Positions 44,816 through 58,700 of a DNA stretch of 64,000 nt are shown piece by piece; the first letter of the stretch is position 1; the number at the start of each line of letters is the position of its first letter. This DNA comes from Tribonema minus (Eukaryota; Sar; Xanthophyceae; Tribonematales; Tribonemataceae). A program made the position numbers and the translations under genes. The DNA lies in assembly GCA_017506865.1 (NCBI GenBank), contig JAFCMP010000434.1, positions 124,001 to 188,000 of the forward strand. Reading direction: 5' to 3'. The notes under the pieces were generated by a model. That model was not told the origin of the DNA, made no database searches, and worked only from the letters and a program-made list of their open reading frames with translations.

Positions 44816-46273
44816 ACAAGGGAATTCAAGAGATATAGGGAACTGTGGCACTAGGGAACTGTGGCACACTTTCTCAGTCCTCTCATACTCCTGCAGTAAT
44901 TTCAAGAGCAGGCTAGCTCAAGAGGGGGGGGGTCATCGCCTTCTTGATTAACTGTTGTATAGTGTGGAGTTGCGTAAACCGCTTAGACTACATTACTCAA
45001 TCCACGCAAGAAACCGCTTTTCGCATGCTGTGTTCCCCCATACACGTCAGCTGTTGCGGGGGGTGTTGGTGTTTCAAAGTGGCTAGTCAGATGTGAAGAT
45101 GAACCTCCAGCAATGGCCTGCTCAAGGCCTCCGTGCACACAGACCTGCAGCAGCGCCCTTTAGTGCAGGGTGAAACCGTTCCGCAAGCCGCCACCGACTG
45201 CGCCCCTGCGCACTCCTTGGCTTGGCGTGGCGCACCCCGCGCACCTTCCACAGACCTCATCAAGTGCTGCTGCAGCATGACTCAGCCGCTAGCTACCCCA
45301 AGCCCCGTTGGCCAGCGTTCATCATTTCTACAATCTTCGCCGCAAGTTGAACTTGAAGTTTGCACTCTGCTGTTGTTGCTGACGAGCCTTTTTGACATCC
45401 AAAGATGTGACATTTTACTTTTATTGCGCAGGCCAATTCAACATTGTGCTAGAGTTGCAACCAAATGATGCATCCTTACTGATGAAAATATGTGTACGTG
45501 GAAGGACTCTGCCTCGCTACAGCTGCTGCAGCTGCAACACTTTGCAAGCGCCCAGGTGATGTCGATGCAACGTATCACAGTACCTGCAAGACACCCAGGT
45601 GTTGTCGATCCAAGGCATCTTGATACCTGTACAACACAACGCATCTTGGTACTTTTTATTAATTCTCGCTCAGGGCGCGAAAAAGCCCAGATGATTGGCA
45701 TCTAGCTGTAAGGAATCTACATGTCGTATGACAGTCTGAAAGTGTCGCAACGACAACCACTCTTGGTACCTGTACAAAATTCGGTACCTGTACGACACGC
45801 AGATGCATTGCATAGACAACACCTGGACGCACAACACACATGTATTTATGAGCCAGCAACAGAATTGGTTCGCAGTTGCCTTCACTCGTTGATGGAGATG
45901 GTTGTCGATGCAGCAGCAATACACATCCAACAAGGTGCGCAGCATCACACAAACCTCGGCGCCGGCACCAAAGCTGCAGAAGACAGAGAGCTCACTTTGT
46001 GACTGCCTGACAAGCCAACAAGGTGTGCAGCAAGCGGTCGGTTGCAATGTCGATGCTCTGAACTGTACGTCGGCATTCGAGGTCTCAAAACACCCACCAC
46101 CTTCACAAAAAGTATCCACTTCAACACACGGACGCTGCACGTCACACATCCAGAAACTTCGCCTTCAAGTGTGTTCTTCGCACCAAGCATACGTGATAGT
46201 GCAAGAGTGCATTCTAGCGTATACCACACGACAAGTCCCTCAGAAAATCGATTCACAGCCGCGGGGGCCCTAA
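44816..46273. other. Intergenic region between WD40-like gene and CASP 3' end
   Basis: No supported gene. A plus-strand open frame at 45133-45468 has exon-like base use at its start but no splice support. GGTACCTGTAC-type words recur at 45600-45800 and resemble those near 9.3 kb. Confidence 0.35.
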
Positions 46274-46736
46274 TTATACCGCGACGGAGGGGTTAATTGC
46301 CGGTGGCCTGGGAAATGCGCCAGAGAGCGCGAGCACCGCGAGACAGTGCACAGCAAACAGGTACAGCAGGAGGGCGAGGCGGCGCACGCGGTCGATCAGC
46401 ACCACCCTGCAGCACAGCAGCAGGGCCTTCTCGGGTGGCGCCAGGCATGAGCCCCAGTCCTGGGGAGCGTCGAAGAGGAGGTTTGGGGGGGGGGGGACAC
46501 AGGGGAGGGTACGGATGAGCGTTGTTGCACACTAGCCGGCAGTTGGAGGGCAAGATGAGCAACAAGGGCACGATGCGATTGCTGTGCGCCAGCAGTCCTC
46601 CAAGGGTGTGTGACGCGGACACAGAACACTTGTGCTGAGCATGCACAAAGCAAGGAATGTGCCTAACGCAGTGCTACACTACACTCAGACGAGGCGTGCT
46701 ATCTACGGACAAACATGACCGTTGTCAAGCAGAATG

Positions 46737-46780
<44 letters not shown>

Positions 46781-49700
46781 GCTCTGTCTGGTGATGCCAG
46801 ACGTTCCGTGAGCACGCCGGGGGGGGGGGGGGGAGGGGTCAATGCAAAAGGAGCGCTGCCGCGACGGGCGCGAGAACATCAACTTCAATTCCGTCTCACC
46901 TCCCCCTGCATCAGGAGCGCCCTGAAGGGGTCCCTCTCCTTGTTGTACAGGTCCGCGTAGCGCGCCTCCGCTGCGCGCGACTCCTGCGCCTCGCGGTCGC
47001 CCATGCGCGATCCGCCCCTGCCGCCGCCGCCGCCGCCACGCGATTGCAGGCTGCGCAGACGCCGGTACAGCGCCAGGTTGTCGCGCTGCACCTCCTGTTG
47101 GCGGCGCGCGGCGGAGGGGGTGCACGTCACACAACGGTCACGCTGTGTTGGCTTGCTTGCGCAACTGCTTTCAAGTTGTGTGCGCGTAGGGCTGTGCGTG
47201 CGTCACGCCGCGGCTGAAGGGCGCTGGCTTGCGTGTGAAACCGTCTGCAAGCTCTTTTGCACTTGTGTTTGCATAGGGACGGCAGCGTGTGTTGGTGCGT
47301 AGACACGTGCTCGCGTGCGTGTATACTGCCGTGCAGGTAGAGTGCAGATATGGTACAGGCATGGTACAGAGACAGTACGAATGCCGGCGTATGCGTGCTG
47401 CACCACCTGCCGCCAGACCGCCTTCGCAGTGGCACGAGGAGTTGTTGTTACAGTGGGGTTTAACCCTAACCCTAAAGCGTGCATGTGCGTTCATGACCCT
47501 GAGCGCTGCTGCGATGAGCGCGCGAGGCCATTTCCACCCTTGATGCCGGGACGCAAGCCAAAAGAAGTGCAGTTCAGTGCAAGTACATCATGAAATTTAT
47601 CAGTTCACCCCTGTGGTGCATTTGTCCCCATTGGCGAGCGCTGCAGCCGCTAGTAGCGGCAGCACACACGAGGATCATGCCTCACGACACCTGCAGCTGC
47701 TGCTGAGCATGTGTCACGCACCTGATTTTGGTGCTGCGGCGGCTGCTCAAATGGTGGAGCCGGCGCATGCAGCAACCTCAAAGCCATGCCAAAAACCATT
47801 GAAACGTCCGCAGACTAGTCACCCCCACAGACGCTCTGCAGCGCGAGTTCCGCCTCGGTGCACACGTGTCGTGCAACTGCGTGCGAAGCGCGATGCTGCC
47901 GCCCAAGATTCGATCGAGACTCACACCTGCTGCTGAGCATGCCACGCACCTGGTTCTGCTGCTGCAGCTGCTCAATGGTCGAGCGCTGCAGCGCGAGCTC
48001 CGCCTCCTTGGCGAGCGCCTGCTTGCGGAAGCGGCTGCGCTGGCGCTGCACGGCCGCCAGCATCCTGTCCGCCGGCGAGCAGCCCTCCAGGATAGCGTCC
48101 TGCAGTTGTATACGTGCAGCAGCGGCAGCACATGCGATTTGTCAGCAGACAGCAACTTCATCGCATGGCAACAATCTTTGCGGCACAAAGCAGGCAGCGT
48201 CCGGCTGTCGTCAGACGGCAGCGACCCGGTCACACTTTCAAGTTCAAGTTGAAGTGCCTGACAGCGTCACGCACCGCAGCGCTCGGCCTTCACTGGAGCA
48301 CATGACGGGACTACTAGTACTACGGACTCCTGTCACGGACGCGCAAAGCAGAGCACTGCCACACAAGCGGCGCATAGCGGTGGGCTCACCAAGCATCGGT
48401 GGAAGTTGAGAGGCAGACAGACATGCAAGCCTCAAAAGCACAGACTCCTTTCCGCAGATTTTCTGTTGCCCCTCCCCCCCCCCAACGACAACTTGTCACA
48501 TTCAACCGCTTCAAGTTCAAGCATCAGCACCAGGAAACATGTAGAGCATTGAAGATCAATTTTGATGTTGGCACATTTGTGACGCACATTACTCGCATTT
48601 CCGCTCCCAGATCCGCATCATAATTTTTTCGCGTGCGCCAAGGACGGCGTCAACCCTCGATCCCAGCCCTGAAATTGAACCATATATACATACCCCCCGT
48701 CTCCTCCAGGTCCGACAAGGCATTGCCGCCGCCATTTTCCTCGTACACTTCTTCAAAGTACCAACACACATGGAAGCAAACGTCCTTCAAAGCCCACGCA
48801 ACGCTTCCGACCGTCGCCATACATTGCACCACGCAAAAAAAATTGTCATTGCACACTTTACCCTCCACACGAGCCTTGCAAGGCTCGTTACCCTGGCCCT
48901 GACCCTGACCCTAATCCTATACATGTACCCCGCAATGCGCACTACACCAATCCCAAATGTACGTACCTCCCCCTCCTCGAGATCCGGCAACGCGCCCCCG
49001 CCGTCGTCCTCCGCACCACGCTGAGCGCTGCTTCGCCGCCGTGCAAGCCCCCCCAGTAGCGCCCCTAGCCCCCCCGAGGGCCCAGAGGTGCTGCCCGCGC
49101 GCGCCTGGTGTGACCGCAGCATTATCCTCCCCGCCTCCACGACCTGCGTGTGCGCGTGTGTTCATGAATTTCCTGATTTCATTCATGGAATGAATGAATG
49201 TGTTTGGTGCGGGCAGCATGATCCTCCCCGCCTCCATCTGCGTGCGCGCGTGCGTTCATGAATTTAGTCGTGATTTCATTCATGGAGTGAATGAACGAGC
49301 CGGATGCGACTGCAGCATGACCCTCCCCGTCTCCACGACCTGCGTGCGTGCACGTGCTCATGATTTCAGTCATGATTTCATTCAGGGAATGAATGAACGC
49401 GCCGGGCGTAACCACAGCATGATCCTCCCGCCTCCACAACCTGCGTTTGCACATGCGTTCGTGGTGATATGTACAAATGAGTCATGAGAGTATTGTTGGA
49501 AACCATGTAGCGGCGCCTCGGGCGCATGCATGCCAATGTGTCCTCCCCGCCTGCACAACGTTCTGCATTGCGCAGGACGGCATGCACATGCGATCATGAA
49601 TGAATTCATCTGCACGTGACATGCGCAGGCCGGCGTGCACACCTGTTCACAATCCAATTCATGCACATGCGACCAAGCCTGCATGTATGCGTGCTCTATC

Positions 49701-52700
49701 ACCTGTGTGCGCATGCGTATTCATGGATACATTCACGTTTGCATACAGGACCAGTCCTGCGGACCGTTCCATGCATGCGCACTGATGCCGATGACAAGGC
49801 CCTGCCCAAGCCGTGCTAGATCGCGTTGGCCTCCTTGACCATATGTTGAAGAGGGCCATTACAAATTAATGTGCGTCGGGTGGCCTGCTGAAAAGTGGTA
49901 ATTCCGCGCATGGCCTCTTGCAGCTCATGTGTGTACAGCATGTGCCTCAGTGCCGCGCATCGCAACATCAATTTCGAGTTGCAACTCCCTGCTGAGCGTT
50001 GGCGCGCTGCGCAGCGCCGCGCACACTCCAGCAAGGAGGACTGACCGGAACATCAACGGTCAGTCAAACCTCAACTTGAAGTTATTCACCTGCTGAGCAT
50101 TGGTGAGGTCCTGCTCCAGCCGCGCCACGTCGCGCCGCGCGTCCTCCAGCGACGCGCGCAGCAGCGCTCCGTCCGCGCGCGCGCGCGCGCCAGCTCCGCC
50201 TCCGCCTCCGCCACACGCGCGCGCGCCTGCGCGACCTCCGCACGCAGCCGCCTGCGCCGCGCACACAGCACGACGGCAGCGCTCCATGATAATTCATGAA
50301 TCTCAATCAAGTCTTTTAGGACACTTGTATTTCAGAATACTAGATGATGCGAGCGCTGCCACATGTGCGCGCGCCTGCGCGACCTCCGCGCGCAGCCGCC
50401 TGCCCTCGCGCCATGGCAGCGAGACGGCATACACAGCGCGACGGCAGCGCTCAGTCAGATTTCATATACATCAAAGTATGACGATTGTTAAACAATTGGC
50501 CATTACTTACTACTGGATTTCGCGAGCGTTGCTGCCCTCGCGCGCGCCTGCGCGACCTCCGCGCGCAGCCGCCTGTCCCCGTGCGATGGCAGCGCTACGT
50601 GAGTACATCATGAAGAAAATCATGAGTATTGATCATACTCATGTATATTGACCAAGTTTCGTTAGCATCTATTCCTGGGAACACTCGGTTATGCGAGCCC
50701 TGCCACCCTGACGCGCGCACGCGAGACCTCCGCGCGCAGCCGCCTGCGTGCGCGCACAACGCAATGGCAGCGCTCGGTGAGAACACATAACTGTTGATTG
50801 AAGCTTTTGGTATTTCCTTAACTCCTCACAGGCCGATTTCAAGTGAGCATCGCCATGGTGGCATGCATGGCCGGCCGCCTGCCCGTACACAGTTTGACTG
50901 CGCAGTCAGGAGCCACGTTGCTTCACGGGGCAGTGGTTTCAATTTTGCACCCGCTCCCGAGAACAGAGAAAACTTGATGTGAATGCTGCCACGGTGACAG
51001 TGGTGGAGCAGGTCACGCACGCACAGCATAAGGGCAGCGCTCACTAAAGAGTTCATATGAGCACCCTGCCACGTGACAACAGGCTGTCGGCAGCACTCAG
51101 CAGCGTTCCGCGCGCGCTCTGCCGCGGCGATAGCGTGCACAGTCCGCCGCCTGCCCGTGCTGCGCAGCGGTGGCGCTCCGTGAGGTGTAATGCGAGCGTT
51201 GCCGCGCGGTGACAGCGCAGGCCCTGGACGCTCTGACCACGCCGCATTGAATGCGCTCATGGTCCGTGACTCTCCCGTTGCGCGGCAGTGCACATACCAG
51301 CCCCCTAACCCTAAATGCAACCCTCACTCTCACCCTGAACACCGCAGGCGTCGCAGCCGCCTTGCACGGCAGCCACTTTGACTGACTCCTGTGTACCTCG
51401 GCTCCCCGCTTCTGCTCATTCCTGAGCACTGCTGCAGACCACTGTAAACAACCCTGGTTCTGGCAGCGCCTCGAGTCCTGGCTTTCCCTCTTGGGCGGAG
51501 CACTGCTGCAGAGAGGTGACTGCTGAAAGACCGCACGCGCTGCGGCCCCATCTTGGGATCTGGAAGCCTCTGCAGCGCCAGCTCTGAACGGTCCATGCAG
51601 CAGCGGCCTGCGGCGTGCGCTGCCACGACAACCCCCCACCCCCGCACCACCCCCTGACCGCTCACAGAATCAGAACGCTATACGTACATACCTGCCATAC
51701 GTGGCCGCCCACGCGTCCGCGCTCCCCGCCCCCGGAGTCCCCCCGGCCTCGTCCCCTTGCGCAGCACCAGCAGCACCGCCAGCGGCAGCAGCGGCGGCAG
51801 CGGCGTCCCCCCCCGCCTGCAGCGGCGCATCCTCCTCCTCCACGCCCTCTAGTATCCTGACCTTGTCGCGCAGCTCGCCAAGCTCCGCGCGCGCCGCCGC
51901 CAGCGCCGCGCCGCCCTGCTGCTGCGCCGTAGCGACTGCCGCCTGGCGAGACGCGTGAAAGCATTTTGTGCTGGGTTAGGCAGGGTTGAATGTGTTGTTG
52001 AGATGTGCAAGCATTTTGTGCTGCTATGTGTGATGCTGCGCGACGCCTCGAGACACGGCGGTCGGCGCGCTGCAAGGCGGCAGTCGTCGCCTGGCGACAC
52101 AGTGCTGCTGCGCTGCGGCGACGGCGGCCTGGCGAGTTGCGAGGAGGCGAGCGAGCACTGCTTGCACGTTAGGGGCAACTTAGCAGCCCGGCGACACATG
52201 CATGCATTTCGTGCTGGGTCACGCAGGCCTCCGTATGCAATACTTTCCATGGAGGTGTGCGATGTGGCCCCCTGCGGCTGCGCCGCGGCAACAGTTGCCT
52301 GGCGAGACGCATGCTCGCGCGCAGAGTGCTTAGAGTAGATAGCAGTCTTGCACCCATTGCTCTGGGTGAGGGTCTGAATGAGGGTTATAACAGGAAGCGG
52401 CGCGCTGCCGCAGCCGCGCCGCCCCGCTGCCGCGGCGAGTGCCGCGGCACATACGCGCAGCGCTTGCACGTCAGGGGGAAGTTACCAGTCTTGCAACCAT
52501 TGCTTAAGATTGGGGTGAGGATTAGGGTCAAGACAGGAGGGGGCGCACCGCCGCAGCCGCGCCGCCCTGCTGCTGCGCCGCGGCGACTGCCGCCTGGCGA
52601 CGTGTGCAAGCATTTTGTGCTGCGTTAGGCAGGGCTCGGTGTGACATTGACGCCTGCAAGCATTTTGTGCTGAGTTACGCAAGGGCGAAGTATCAAGAGA

Positions 52701-55700
52701 TGAGGAGCACATGCAAACACATTACCGGGAGCACTCTGCGAGCACCCGTAGGCAAAGAGGTTTAGGGTTAGGGTTAGAGTTGGCATCCTGCTGCACCTGA
52801 GCGACACCCGTTTAGAGAGCGAGAACGGCGTTCAGGCTGACCACCTCAAATTTTGGTGGCGTCTCTGCAAAGCTGCTTCACATTCCACCACACTGCAGCT
52901 GGCATGAGCTGCGGGTAGCTCAGCACGAGCTGAAGCCAGCGCTGCTTCACGCTGGTGATACCATGTGAAAATCAACAACCACATACAGTTGTGAGACCGG
53001 CGCGTGCGTGCACGTCAAAGCCTGAATTCATCGCTCCTCGACTTCAGCGATGCCATGTGCGCTCGTTGCTTTGACGCCGCCAGACCTGGTGCTGGGGAGT
53101 TGTGCCAGCGCCGCTCCACACATCAGATACCTTATGGATACCATGTAGAACCAACGCGCTTGGTTGTGTATGTGAAGTCTTTTGACTACTGTGGATATGA
53201 TGGCACTGTTTGACTCGTGGCCAATGACTGCAGCAGCGGCGACCACGGTTATTGGTGGAAGGCACTTGCGGGGAACCATCCCTTGTCATCAAGAGCTCCA
53301 CGATCTTCTGATTCGTTTTCATGTACCGTACTTCATAGCATGCTGCGATCGTCGCCCTCGCAGCCAGCACGGCGCTAGGCCCTGCTGCTGAGCAGCGGTT
53401 TGGGTTAGGTTCACCGTTGACCACACGCTGCCATCTGCATCCTGTACCTGCGCTTGCTGCAGTTGCTGCTGCAGCGCCGCGTCTCGCGAGCGCGCCGCCG
53501 CCTCCGCCGCCGCCGCGCGCTTGTCTGCCTCCACGGCCACGGCCTGCGCAGTTCACCATTTGAACACACATGGCAAAACGCGCGTCAATTGATTGATCAT
53601 CAGCAGACCCGCTGATGGCTGGGTGAAGTTGTGCGTCCACATGTAATCGCGCGCTTGTCTGCTTCCGCGGCCCACCGCCTGCGCATGTGACCATATGCAC
53701 CTTGCAATGCATGTTTATTGTTATGTACGCATTTGTCGATGGCTGAATGTGGTGCCATCGCACTATCATATGACAACTATTGTCATCAGGCATATCTGGT
53801 ATCACTTCTGGAAGTCACCGCGGCTTTGCCAGTAGCTTCACCATGATTTTCTTATTATGTCAGTGACAGGTCAATGATCGGTGCTGCGGATGCATGTACG
53901 GTGCTAAGGTGAATTATGATCGCGGCGCTGACATTAACACTAGACACGAACAGATTGCATACTCAGCTGCAAGACTGCAAAGGACCTCTAGGGTCTAGGT
54001 GTATAAGCTCCTGCAGATACATTGCGAATGCCAGACTATATAGCAATTCTGCAGTAACAAAAATGAGCGCCCTATAGACATCACTTGGTCTGGCAGAGAA
54101 CAAAGAGGCACAGGCGAGAGGTCTGCATAAATGAAAACCCCTTTATTGATAGTTCAACACAATCAGGAAAAATAGAAAAGGTAGCACCATAAGTGATGAT
54201 TACCTCGGAAAACTTGATTTCCCAAATTTGCGAGTTCTAAACAAATTGAAACAGATATGGGCGAAGCGTGTCTAAAAACTTTTGAACAACAGATAATTTA
54301 AAAATCAAACATGAAAAAAGCATTAGCAGGAAACCAGCATCGATGCAAGAACTGCCACCTCCAGCCTCGCCCGAAGAATCAACCGAACCTCTTAGCAGTG
54401 ATGTGTACTTCAACTATTGAAATTGGATTGGCCCACAGCAAAGCAACAAGTTGACACTTTCTCCCTGCGCCACAGCAAAACGCGATAAAAGTTGACTTTC
54501 TGCAGCGCCCGCAATATAGAGCTCTACGATCTTTTGATTCGTCTTCATGACAATTTCAATAGGAAAAGTGCCCAACTCGATCAGTGGAAGTTGAACTTGC
54601 CTCTGCGCGCAGCGCCCTATCGACGGCGCTGTCCCTGTCGTCGCGCAGCTGCCCAGCCTCGCGCTCCAGCTGCAGCAATGAGGGCAAGGGCTAGGGTTAG
54701 CAGCAGCGCTCAGCGCCACTCCCACAGGGCTGAGGAACGGTGCGCCAGTCCCATGTTCACCGACTACAGAGACAGACCGCGCAGTGGCAAGTCTGGTGCC
54801 AGCGGCCGCGGTTATTCCAGCTCCAATACCGTATGTTGAAGCTGTTGCAGTTACAGAGCGCTGGGGCGTCGGATGGGCCGGTGGCCTGACGGCTGCGTGT
54901 GCCTGCATTCCTGGCGCATCCGCGGCCGCGCCGCCCCGCTGCCGCGGCGAGTGCCGCGGCACATACGCGCAGCGCTTGCACGTCAGGGGGATGTTACCAG
55001 TCTTGCAACCATTGCTTAAGATTGGGGTGAGGATTAGGGTCAAGACAGGAGGTGGCGCGCCGCCGCAGCCGCGCCGCCCTGCTGCTGCGCCGCGGCGACT
55101 GCCGCCTGGATACCGCTTGGGCATTAGGTTGTAAGGGGGACGAATCCCGCCGCTTGCTGCGAAAAAATTAGAGTGTTCAAAGCAGGCTTAGGCCGTTGGA
55201 TACATTAGTATGGAATGAGATAGGGTCCTCGATGCAGAGGTGTCAAAGCCCATTTTGTTGGTTTGCCCGCTGAGGCAACAATCGACAGGGATAGTTGGGG
55301 GTATTTGTATTCTCAGAGGTGAATTCGACATTTTGCAGTGGTAGGCTCCATTTGCAATGGCAGTCTCCGATTCCTGTCAGGGGTAGGGTCAGCATCGGGC
55401 AAGTTGCGGCACAGGCGGCCGGCCGTGCGCTCAAGCGCAATGGCTGAGCGTCACCAGGAGAAGATTCTATAACTTCAACGCTTGTGAGCTGGAGCCTCTC
55501 GCTGCAGCTGCAGCAATGAGGCGCGCGATCATTGTGGTGACAGTGCTCAACAGCAATTTGCTGTGCTGCCGCAAACTCAACTTTCGACACTCTCCCTGCT
55601 GCAGTTCTAGTCCCTAATTGACGTTCGCTGTTTGAGCCTCACCCTGGCCGCAAGCCCTGAACGCGCAGCGCTAGCCCTACGCCCTACTCTGGCCATCTAC

Positions 55701-58700
55701 CGTGACCCTCATCGTAAAACTTTTAAAAATGTGCGCACAACAACTGTACAACTTCAGGTCTTACTTCTACCCCAACCCTGAATTATATTTTACCAACCTT
55801 TACGAGCTGCTGAGACGTGCTGGCACCCTCATCGCACTGACACTAGCACAACACGTGCGCACAATATCAGCTGTAGCCCTGGCCATACCCTACCCTAACC
55901 CTGTTTGCGACCCTGCTTCTTGATGAGCTGCTAAGACATGCCATCGCACTAACCCTAAATGTGCACGCAGCCGTAACCCTACACTAACGCTATGCCAGAG
56001 CCTACTCACCTTGATGAGCAGCTGAGACATGCCTCGCACTACACCTGAATGTGCACACAGCGGTAACCCTACTCTAACGCAATGTGAGAGCCTACCTAAA
56101 TATCTTGATGAGCTGCTGAGACATGCCAGCACCCTCCTCACACTAACCTACATGTGCACTCAGCGATAACCCTACTTTAAACGCAATGCGAGAGCCTAAC
56201 TACATACCTTGATGAGCTGCTGAGACATGCCGGCACCCTCCTCGCAGGCGCGCCGCGCCCGTGCCTGCAGCCACAGCAAACGAGCGCATGCACGCAAAGC
56301 AGGCAGTAAACGTGAATGCACAGCAGCTCTGGATGTGTGCCAACGGGTTGAATAACGCATGGCCAGCGATGCGGCGGCGGTGATAGGCGTGACTGATGCA
56401 TGCCTGCCGTTGATGTCCCTGATCCAAGGCTTACCTACTCAAAGCCAAGCCAGGCACATATTTGATAACACATGTGACCGTCTCTGTAACATGTGAGCAG
56501 CGGCAGAACTATATAGAAATCAATACTTCCAAGTGCTTCAAGTTGAGTAAACTTGCGTGCATACCCTGAATTATGTGCCATACCCTGACATATACATACC
56601 CCGATGTCCAATCATACCTACACATATCCTAGGCTCTCACCTCGGCCTCCATCAGCAGCGTCTCCCGCGAGTGGAGCGCGTCCAGCTCTTGCTGTTGGTG
56701 CAGACAGCACGCATGAAGCAGCAGGGGTCAGGGCGTGAGTGGCCTGTCTCATTGCTCATGATCATGAACATGACTCATGAACATGATTCATGAACATTGG
56801 GTATGCTGTTGGTGCAGACAGCACGCACGAAGCAGCAGTGATTGGAGCGTGAGGTGTGAGCGGACCGTGTCGTTGTGCATGATCATGAACACGATGCATG
56901 AACATGATTTGTGAACATGATTCATGCACATAATTCGGATCACCGGCGATGATGCCAATTTGGGCACGGATTGCGCTAGGCAGCCCCCCAGCCTAGATCA
57001 AACGTAGCCAAGACCTGGTCTGCCCAGTCATGGTCCAACCCTAGAGTTGAAGCTAGGACAGACCCTTGTTGTTTAGGGTGGTTAGAGTTACGGCGTTCGC
57101 AATGATGGTGAGAACGCATGCAATAATTTTCCCTCCACTCCATGTTCTTCCTTCTTTTCCAAAGAAAAACCAGCAGATGGTATGCATACAACTTCACGTG
57201 GACAGACAAGTGTACTTCAAAGTGTACTTCAAAGTGTACCAGACACAACGACATGTGTGTGTGCACCTGTGAACATATATGAGCTGGGTAGTGATGCACG
57301 CACTTGAAGTACGCATTCCTGTCGTTGTCAGATATCCAGCAGTAAGTTCACATGCAACTTCATGTGTGACTCGCCTATGCGACGAAAGGAGAGCGCACCT
57401 GGAATGCTCTCACACCCGTACTTGAGGTTCATGGCTTGTCGTGAGGAAACCAGCAGAAGTGCAGGACTCGGAGCTCAACAGGACCAGTGAGTGATCATGC
57501 AGGACAGCTTGCCATCACCTTATTCACTGCCCATATACTGCGAATAGATACGCACGATCAAGACGAACTTGGACGTGCTTCAGCGCATGAGCGCCGCCCT
57601 GAACTCCGACGAGGACGTACAGGCGCTGACCCCAAGTACTCTGCTCGGTATCGTAAACGACATGCCGGACGAATGCATAGCTCGACTGCTGGAGGTCGGG
57701 CCGGCGACCATCCTGGACGACGACCTCATCAACAGTAAGTGCGCTCATGCGCTGAAGCACTTACTATTGATGAGGTCGTCCAGGACCTCCAGCACTCGAG
57801 CTGTGCATTCGTCCGGCACGTCGTTTACGATGCCGAGCAGAGTAGTTGGGGTCAGCGCCTGTACGTCCTCGTCGGAGCTGCCTTGATGGCCAGCTCATGC
57901 GACAGCGAAGTAGTAAGTGCTTCAGCGCATGAGCCCGCCCAGCCTTTCAGCGCGAACGCCCCCAGCACGGATCTCCCGTTCTCGAAAGAACGGAACGCTG
58001 AGCGTTCGGCACGCGGCGACCGCTTGATGGCGACGGGCAAATAGTGCACTGTGTCTGCTCACCTCAAAAACGAGGCGGCGCGTGAGAATGGCAGTTACGT
58101 GGATCGACGGTTACAAAAATCTCGGTTCATTTTAGACTGACGGATCGACAGATTGTCAAATTTTGGTTTGAATTCCCTTCAACTTTGAAAAGGATGGGTA
58201 ATGTAATGTATCGAAATGCGTAACCATTCCAAGGGTGGGTCGGCTTGCAAAACCACTCGCAAAACAAGAGCAGCTCAGCTGAACCGTTAAGCTTGAAAAC
58301 ATATTTTTGTTCGATTTCGGCGCCCGTGCAAAAACAGGCAACTTCAAATTCAGCTTCACATGTGACTCGCCTGCGCGACGGCCAGCTGCGCCTTGAGGGC
58401 GCCGCGCTCGTCGTCCGCCTGCCGCTGCAGCCGCAGCAGCCGCGCGCCCAGCTCCTCCTGCGCGAGCGCAAGGCGACAGCCATACACGCAAACTCACATC
58501 AGTGTTGAGCGATGCTGCCTGGCCCTAAGAGACAGTATGTATATTTGCGCACCAACAGCACGTGGGCTGCCTCAACATCAGCGACCTGCCGCTGCGAACC
58601 ATGGAGGGAGCGCCAGCTGGGCGAACTGCTCTCTCAGCATCCCTCTAAACAAAGGTTGCGACCGCCGCAACGCCACCTTCAGGGTGCGGCATCCTGCTGG

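Noticed and set aside
47127-47600. Overlapping 80-110-codon frames on both strands next to CASP exon 14
   Set aside because: They are intron sequence with telomere-like words; no splice or family support.
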